The translations under genes were made by a program, and so were the position numbers. DNA of 64,000 nt, from assembly GCA_028023455.1 (NCBI GenBank), contig JAQFVV010012572.1:2296001-2360000 (forward strand). Direction: 5' to 3'. The stretch comes from Epiperipatus broadwayi (taxonomy: Eukaryota > Onychophora > Udeonychophora > Euonychophora > Peripatidae). This document shows, in pieces, positions 59,190 through 64,000 of the stretch. Within the stretch, counting starts at the first letter, position 1; the number at the start of each line of letters is the position of its first letter. The notes below the pieces were generated by a model, which saw nothing but the letters and a program-made list of their open reading frames with translations, made no database searches and was not told where the DNA came from.

Positions 59190-59870
59190 CCAAAATACAA
59201 TTGTGAATAGCAGACTTCAATGTTGAAAATCCATCCAACTCACCATTATATGTAAAATTAGTAGAGAAACATTTCCTGATAAATAGCGTCAAAGAAAATC
59301 ATATAAAAATAGATACTCTTTTGAGTTTTGCAGGGATCAAAGTATTGGAAATAGCCAACCGTTTGGGTGAGCCTGATGAGTCTGAAATGTTACCATATAA
59401 TGAGGTGGTTGCAAAATTAACTGCAAAGTTCTGCCCTCTACCATCAAAACATATTGCAAGATTACATTTTAGACTACGATGACAGGAAAAAGGTGAAACC
59501 TTTAAGGAATATGATGTGGCTCCATGCAAGTTATCAAAAAATTGTGCTTACAGCCAGTTCTTAGAAGAAGCACTCCTCAAACAATTGTTACTCAGATTAT
59601 AGGAAACAATATTTCATGAACATTTATTAGCGGACTCGACCATATAAGGAAGCAATAAAAAAGGGAATGGTATATGAATTACTAATTGACCAAGCTAAGG
59701 AATATATAAATAACACATTACAGCATATATAGTATCAGTCAATCCAGAGAATAGTTGAACAAGAAGAGAAAGGCAGGAGCTAGAAGGATTATAGGTGCAA
59801 TTGTGTATGTTACCACTGCGGAAAACCAGGACACCTCGAGCAAAATTATAGTCAATCCCAGTGAAAACCA
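59190..59870 (+). pseudogene. Gypsy-3 gag with zinc knuckle
   Basis: One plus-strand frame with a few stops reads VEKHFLINSVKENHIKID, LLSFAGIKVLEIANRL, EVVAKLTAKFCPLPSKHIAR and QEKGETFKEYDVAPCKL, then CAYSQFLEEALLKQLLLRL. This matches the gag layout L..HF.P..N...R..F..R.Q..GE....F...L..L...C. Near 59803 comes CYHCGKPGHLEQNY, a CCHC zinc knuckle whose last Cys is Tyr. The minus-strand frame 59299-59529 is a shadow. Confidence 0.75.
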
Positions 59871-59897
59871 TCAAGCTACAGATTACGAGGACCTCTG

Positions 59898-60345
59898 GTG
59901 AGGGATTTTAACAAATTAAGTTTAAAAAAGCAATCCCCAGAAATGTATGATATAAAAGCATTAAAGAGCGCAAAGGCTGAAATTAAGCAAACTTTATACA
60001 TAGAAGGAAAGCATTTCAAAATGGAAATAGATAGTGGCTTGGAAGTCTCTATTATGTCTTTAAGAGATTGGAAGAACATTACTAAAGAAAGCAGATTTTC
60101 AAACAAAATCAAGAGGATCGAAGTTTGCGCTAGAGACATAAATGGAAACATCGGTTGAGATTGTCAGAAGAGTTATAGTGAGAGTAAAATTGAACATGAA
60201 CAGCAGAGTGCTACCATTATTTATAGTGCATAACTGAATAAATCCACTAGTCAGTAGGAACTGGTTCTGACCATTGGGAATCACAATCAAGGTAATAAAA
60301 AAAATACAAAGTAAATTCCCAATTCTATTTAGTACAAGGTTGGGG
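59898..60345 (+). pseudogene. Gypsy-3 protease and start of reverse transcriptase
   Basis: The frame 59898-60158 includes KMEIDSGLEVSIMSLRDWK with an intact DSG catalytic motif. After a frameshift the second half reads VLPLFIVHN and VSRNWF, matching the flap and (L)LGR.W region. KKIQSKFPILFSTRLGQIRT follows, the segment just upstream of the reverse transcriptase, and then the family homology ends. Confidence 0.75.
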
Positions 60346-60539
60346 CAAATACGAACAATGCCAGTGCACCTAGAGTTAAAGGATCACTTGAAGCATCTGA
60401 AGCAAATAATGTGAGTTCACAGAATTTGGATAAAAACAAAGGAAAAACAGTTGTGAAAATTAAGAGTGACAGAAGTGAAAATGCTTCCAAATCTAAAAAT
60501 CTGACAAGCAAATTTGGGGAAAAGAACTTGCGAACTTTT

Positions 60540-61006
60540 GATAAAATTAGGGAAGAAAGAATTCATGAGTGGTAGCGACAACATGAAAGAGAATTACATG
60601 AAGCAGCTCAATGAATGCATCAAGAGTGGCTTCAGCAGAAAAATTGGAAAGAAGACAGAGAGAAGAAGCTATAAGATTATGGACTGAGCATGAAAAGTTC
60701 ATCAATGGTGAGAAGGTGTGGATTAGAGATTGTCTATGGAAAATCTGGATAAAAGGCAAAGTAGTCAGCATAACTTCAAAGAATATTGCGACAGTGCAAA
60801 TGGAAGATGAAACAGTATACAAAAGACATTTTAACCACATTCCCCACTGGAGTTGTCTGAGCTGGGAAAGAAGATACCCTGACCAAAACAACAAAAACAA
60901 ATTAAAAGAGACTAAACTGGAAATCAGCAAGATCCAAGTTGCTAACCCAGAAATCCAGAAATTAGTGAAGCAGATAATGCACCTGAAACTAGAGAGCCAG
61001 CGATGA
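60540..61006 (+). pseudogene. Gypsy-3 integrase C-terminal domain
   Basis: The 131-codon frame 60611-61006 has KFINGEKVWIRDCLWKIWIK, then GKVVSITSKNIATVQ and VYKRHFNHIPHW. This is the Ty3/Gypsy integrase tail pattern F..G(E/D).V.(V/I)RD.....W..G.(V/I).........V......(K/R)RH.N.(I/L). The catalytic core that should precede it is deleted. A hydrophilic extension rich in Lys and Glu follows. The longer minus-strand frame 60547-61011 is a shadow. Confidence 0.8.
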
Positions 61007-61161
61007 GACAAGAACAGCCAGAAACAGAGAATTCAAGTAAAGAGGAACAGTCAAGAGAAGAGCAAGGGTACTGCCACCCAAGATGAAATAGAAAACCACC
61101 TTTATACTTAATGAGACTTTGTGGAATGACCGATACTTCTGGAGTGGGAGAAAGAGTGTGG

Positions 61162-61742
61162 TGTCATGGACAAGTTAGTTTAGGATTGTTTGAAATTTAT
61201 TATGTAAATAGTATTGTAAAATTAGGGGAATTCATAAATACGTATAGAATTGTATGACTAAATAATATTAGATGTGTATAACTAAATAATATTGAAATTA
61301 TCTAATTAAATAATTATAGATCTAATGTAACAATGTCATGTAGAAAATAACCATATGTGGTATAAAGGTTTAAGTAAAATTTATCATCAAAATGCCTTGC
61401 TTTATAAGGTAAAATTGGGGATTAATCAAAATCCATGGGGACTAGTGAAGGGCTCAGTTAGCAGACCATATAAGGAGAGATATTTATAGAATTAGAGGTG
61501 TTTTGTTTGAACTCCAGAAGTCGGGTATATAATAGTGGGATATAGCGGAAGAATTGGAGTAGTAAAAAATTAGAGACTACAGTGGCCCTAACAGGCAGAC
61601 CTATGATACCCAACTTTTAAGAGAGTGCTTTACCGATGTATGTAAGAGTTATGTATGTAATTGAATTTTGCTGGAAATTAAACTAATATTTTAACTCACA
61701 CAATCTGTCTAAATTTCTCATTTGTTTGTCACATACATGTCA
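61162..61742 (+). repeat. Gypsy-3 3' LTR
   Basis: Homologous to the 5' LTR but without the SINE. It begins TGTCATGGACAAG and ends CATACATGTCA. Confidence 0.9.
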
Positions 61743-64000
61743 CCTTCACGTATTTTTAATAAGCTGAAGTTATAAAATAATACTTTTTATAACCTTGATT
61801 AATAATTTAATTAAGGTTGCAAATTATTACAAACAACAACTAATTAACTTGTTTTTATATGGTTTGATTACAGTTAAATTTATATAATTAAGGAGATTAA
61901 AAAAAAGAGAAAACTAAAACCTGGGTTTAAAGATAAGGGTAAATACTTAGGCTTTCTGGGAAGGTTTTTTCTGGCTTATTAAAAGATTATCTGCCAAAAA
62001 TTCAGGTGCACATTGGCAGCCATGTATAAATTTAAAAAATTAAATTTTAGTGGCAGAATCTTTCTAGCTTGTTTCAAATTGCTGTTATATTACTTCTCAG
62101 TGCTGATAGATAACCAGCCAAGTAAAATGTCCAATTTAGTTGAAAAAATCCGAATAAGCATGCATTGCTAAGTTCATCTGAAGTATTCCAGTCAGAACTT
62201 ACAATACAGCTTTTCAAACTTAAGAAAATCACCAGGAAGCACAGAAACTGAGAACTAGTGAAATATAACCTTTTATCTACTAAACTGTTTTCAAATGGCC
62301 TGGTCTTATTTTGCCCATATAGTCAAACCAACAAGTGAAGTAAAAACTTGCACTCATCATAAAATCACCCAACAGAGCCATTGTAAGAATTAAAATCAGA
62401 AATAGTCCATCAGTGGTAAGCTAAAATTCTTTTAAATCAACCTTTGAAAGAATATAATGACTTACACATACATGTAGAAAGCCTTATTAAAATAGTAATA
62501 TAATTTGTAAATGTTAATAATTGACATTTTAATTGTTTTTATTTTTTAAAAAATATATCATTTATATCATTTCATTAACAAATATTTTTAAGATAAGATA
62601 TAGATATAAATTGTTTAAATAAGCCTATAGTTCTAATAAATTTTTCTACTTTTTTATCTATGATGATCATTAAATTTAATATTATTTTTATGAAACCAAT
62701 TGAGAGAGTCTAAATAAACTATTAATATTTTTTATTTAACTTATTTCATAATTGTGCATCATTCTCTCAGCAGTCTCATCTCCAATGCATAATTTTTGAT
62801 TCTCATTTAAGTTAAGCATTCATATTCTGAGAAACAATCGGGATTGTTACTGAGTTAATAACAATGCTGACGTCAGGGGGCAAAATATTTGTATTGAGTC
62901 TTTCGTAAAGAAAAGTGGCGTTAAACGTAGGTAATCAAGTTCAAATCTACGTATTCTAATAAAACCCTTATGAACGATGAATGTTATATATAATCCCCTG
63001 AGAGGATTAGGTGAATGGTGATCAGGAAATATAACCAAGATGCCTTATATAAATATTTATATAGATGACGGAAGGTTTGATCATCATCAAATTCAATTTT
63101 AGTTTTAGATTTACCGACAAAATATATAGCATTGTAGATTGTGCACACCAGAAGCAGTATCTGTGTGTATAGATATATGAATGATTAGTCTAGGTTCATC
63201 ATAAATCATCAGTAGAAATTTCCTGAAACAACGTATAAATAAATATATATAGAGAGAGAGAAAGAGAGGGGAAGTAATAAATATGCTACTACTTAATTAT
63301 TACAAATATTCTTGATGTTTTTGTTAATATTAGATATTTAATTTAGCATTTATAATGCAAGATTTAAATAAGACTTGCATAATAAGTGTATAATGCATCT
63401 CCAATTTAAACACAATATAAAAGTGCAGTCTTATCTTTAAAATATGTAGATCACTAGAAACAATTTATATACTTGATGAGTTTAGATAGCAGTTGATATC
63501 TATTTAGTAACAGATAAGACTATTTATTTTACATTAGGAAGTGGATAACAATATTAAATTTGCTCTAGATATTGTTAATCATGCTTCCATTTATTATAAA
63601 TATTGACAGTGCATTGACTAATATATATACGTATAAGGTATACAGCAACTTAGAAGTGCCAGTTTGGTTAATATATGTTTTATATATACACTTATATGTT
63701 GATATACAATATATAAATATATCTACACATATTGTGATATATATGCGCTTACCCATTGTAAGATATACAGAATATATTCACTTACCCTTCTCATCCCAAT
63801 AAAATATTGACACATTCTGAAATACATTCATCAGAAATGTTTTTATAATTCTTGTCATCGCATAGACAAATATGCATAGTTGACTATTATCAAGTCGTTC
63901 ATGCTTCTTGAATTTGCAATATATATCTATTAGTTTTTTTTTTTTATTAGCATTTTAAAGTATTATTTTACCTTTTAAAATGGATTTTTAGATTTTTTTT
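61743..64000. other. AT-rich spacer, no gene seen
   Basis: A consensus cAMP-response-element palindrome TGACGTCA lies at 62868-62875 within a slightly GC-richer patch, and a GA-rich tract lies at 63250-63270. Neither has a supporting gene nearby. Small frames at 62847-63038 and 63565-63802 have no domain. Confidence 0.45.

Larger units (their letters stand above)
58364..61742 (+). mobile_element. Gypsy-3, internally deleted LTR retrotransposon
   Basis: The 5' LTR (58364-59063, 579 bp without its SINE) and 3' LTR (61162-61742, 581 bp) both start TGTCA and end CATACATGTCA. TGGTGCAGTTGGACAGG just inside the 5' LTR is the likely primer site, and GGAGTGGGAGAAAGAGTGTG before the 3' LTR is the purine tract. 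The internal 2.1 kb holds gag with a zinc knuckle, protease, the first residues of reverse transcriptase, and then only the integrase C-terminus. Reverse transcriptase, RNase H and the integrase core are gone. I found no matching target duplication. The LTRs are about nine-tenths identical by eye. Confidence 0.9.

Noticed and set aside
60547-61011. 154-codon minus-strand frame, the longest uninterrupted minus-strand frame without N in the window
   Set aside because: It is the shadow of the plus-strand integrase C-terminus of Gypsy-3, which has clear family motifs.
62868-62875. TGACGTCA as a functional CRE
   Set aside because: A single 8-bp match with no promoter or gene beside it is expected by chance often enough to carry no weight.

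Overview
This window is non-coding, very AT-rich DNA (visibly about three quarters A+T) from a multicellular eukaryote. The mix of repeats points to an invertebrate animal: tRNA-derived SINEs, RTE-type LINEs, a Penelope-type GIY-YIG endonuclease relic, hammerhead-ribozyme-like repeats, Ty3/Gypsy LTR elements, a Tigger/pogo DNA transposon and a ZMYM1-like hAT transposase. The species cannot be named from the sequence. I found no convincing host protein-coding gene, tRNA or rRNA gene. Nearly every open frame that makes sense is a decayed piece of a transposable element. A run of exactly 500 N (3468-3967) is an assembly gap.

Layout. 1-10 kb: AT-rich spacer with a possible Penelope endonuclease relic (535-745), a large nested palindrome (2436-3460) touching the gap, a GC-richer TATA-containing block (6290-6770) and a dispersed repeat (7842-8400). 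10.1-10.8 kb: a foldback element beside an inverted partial copy. 11-18 kb: spacer with a SINE and the best preserved hammerhead-like motif (15361-15400). 18.06-24.35 kb: Gypsy-1, minus strand, with both LTRs, gag, protease and integrase remains; a complete Tigger element sits inside its integrase and a SINE sits inside its leader. 24.4-26.2 kb: three 5'-truncated copies of one LINE joined head to tail. 26-41 kb: low-density repeats, a cluster of four hammerhead-like repeats (32.1-35.4 kb), two RTE relics and a perfect 44-bp inverted repeat (36140-36362). 41.6-49.4 kb: SINE-rich stretch over a hAT transposase pseudogene. 49.5-52.6 kb: Penelope endonuclease fragment, Gypsy-2 remnant and a roughly 250-bp tandem repeat. 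56.1-57.8 kb: a compact LTR element with 5-bp target duplication and no coding capacity (TRIM-like). 58.4-61.7 kb: Gypsy-3, internally deleted, with a SINE in its 5' LTR.

How the parts relate. The LTR elements all place a TGG(C/T)(A/G)CAGT motif after the 5' LTR, where the tRNA primer would bind, which suggests a common primer class. Gypsy-1 and Gypsy-2 are the same family and share duplicated primer-site-like modules in the leader. The TRIM-like element shows the same duplication across its LTR end. Insertions can be ordered by nesting: Gypsy-1 before Tigger and SINE S2; Gypsy-3 before SINE S8; hAT before SINE S4. The SINEs are among the youngest elements, several keeping long, nearly perfect target duplications. 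All family assignments come from reading motifs by eye; no database search was possible.
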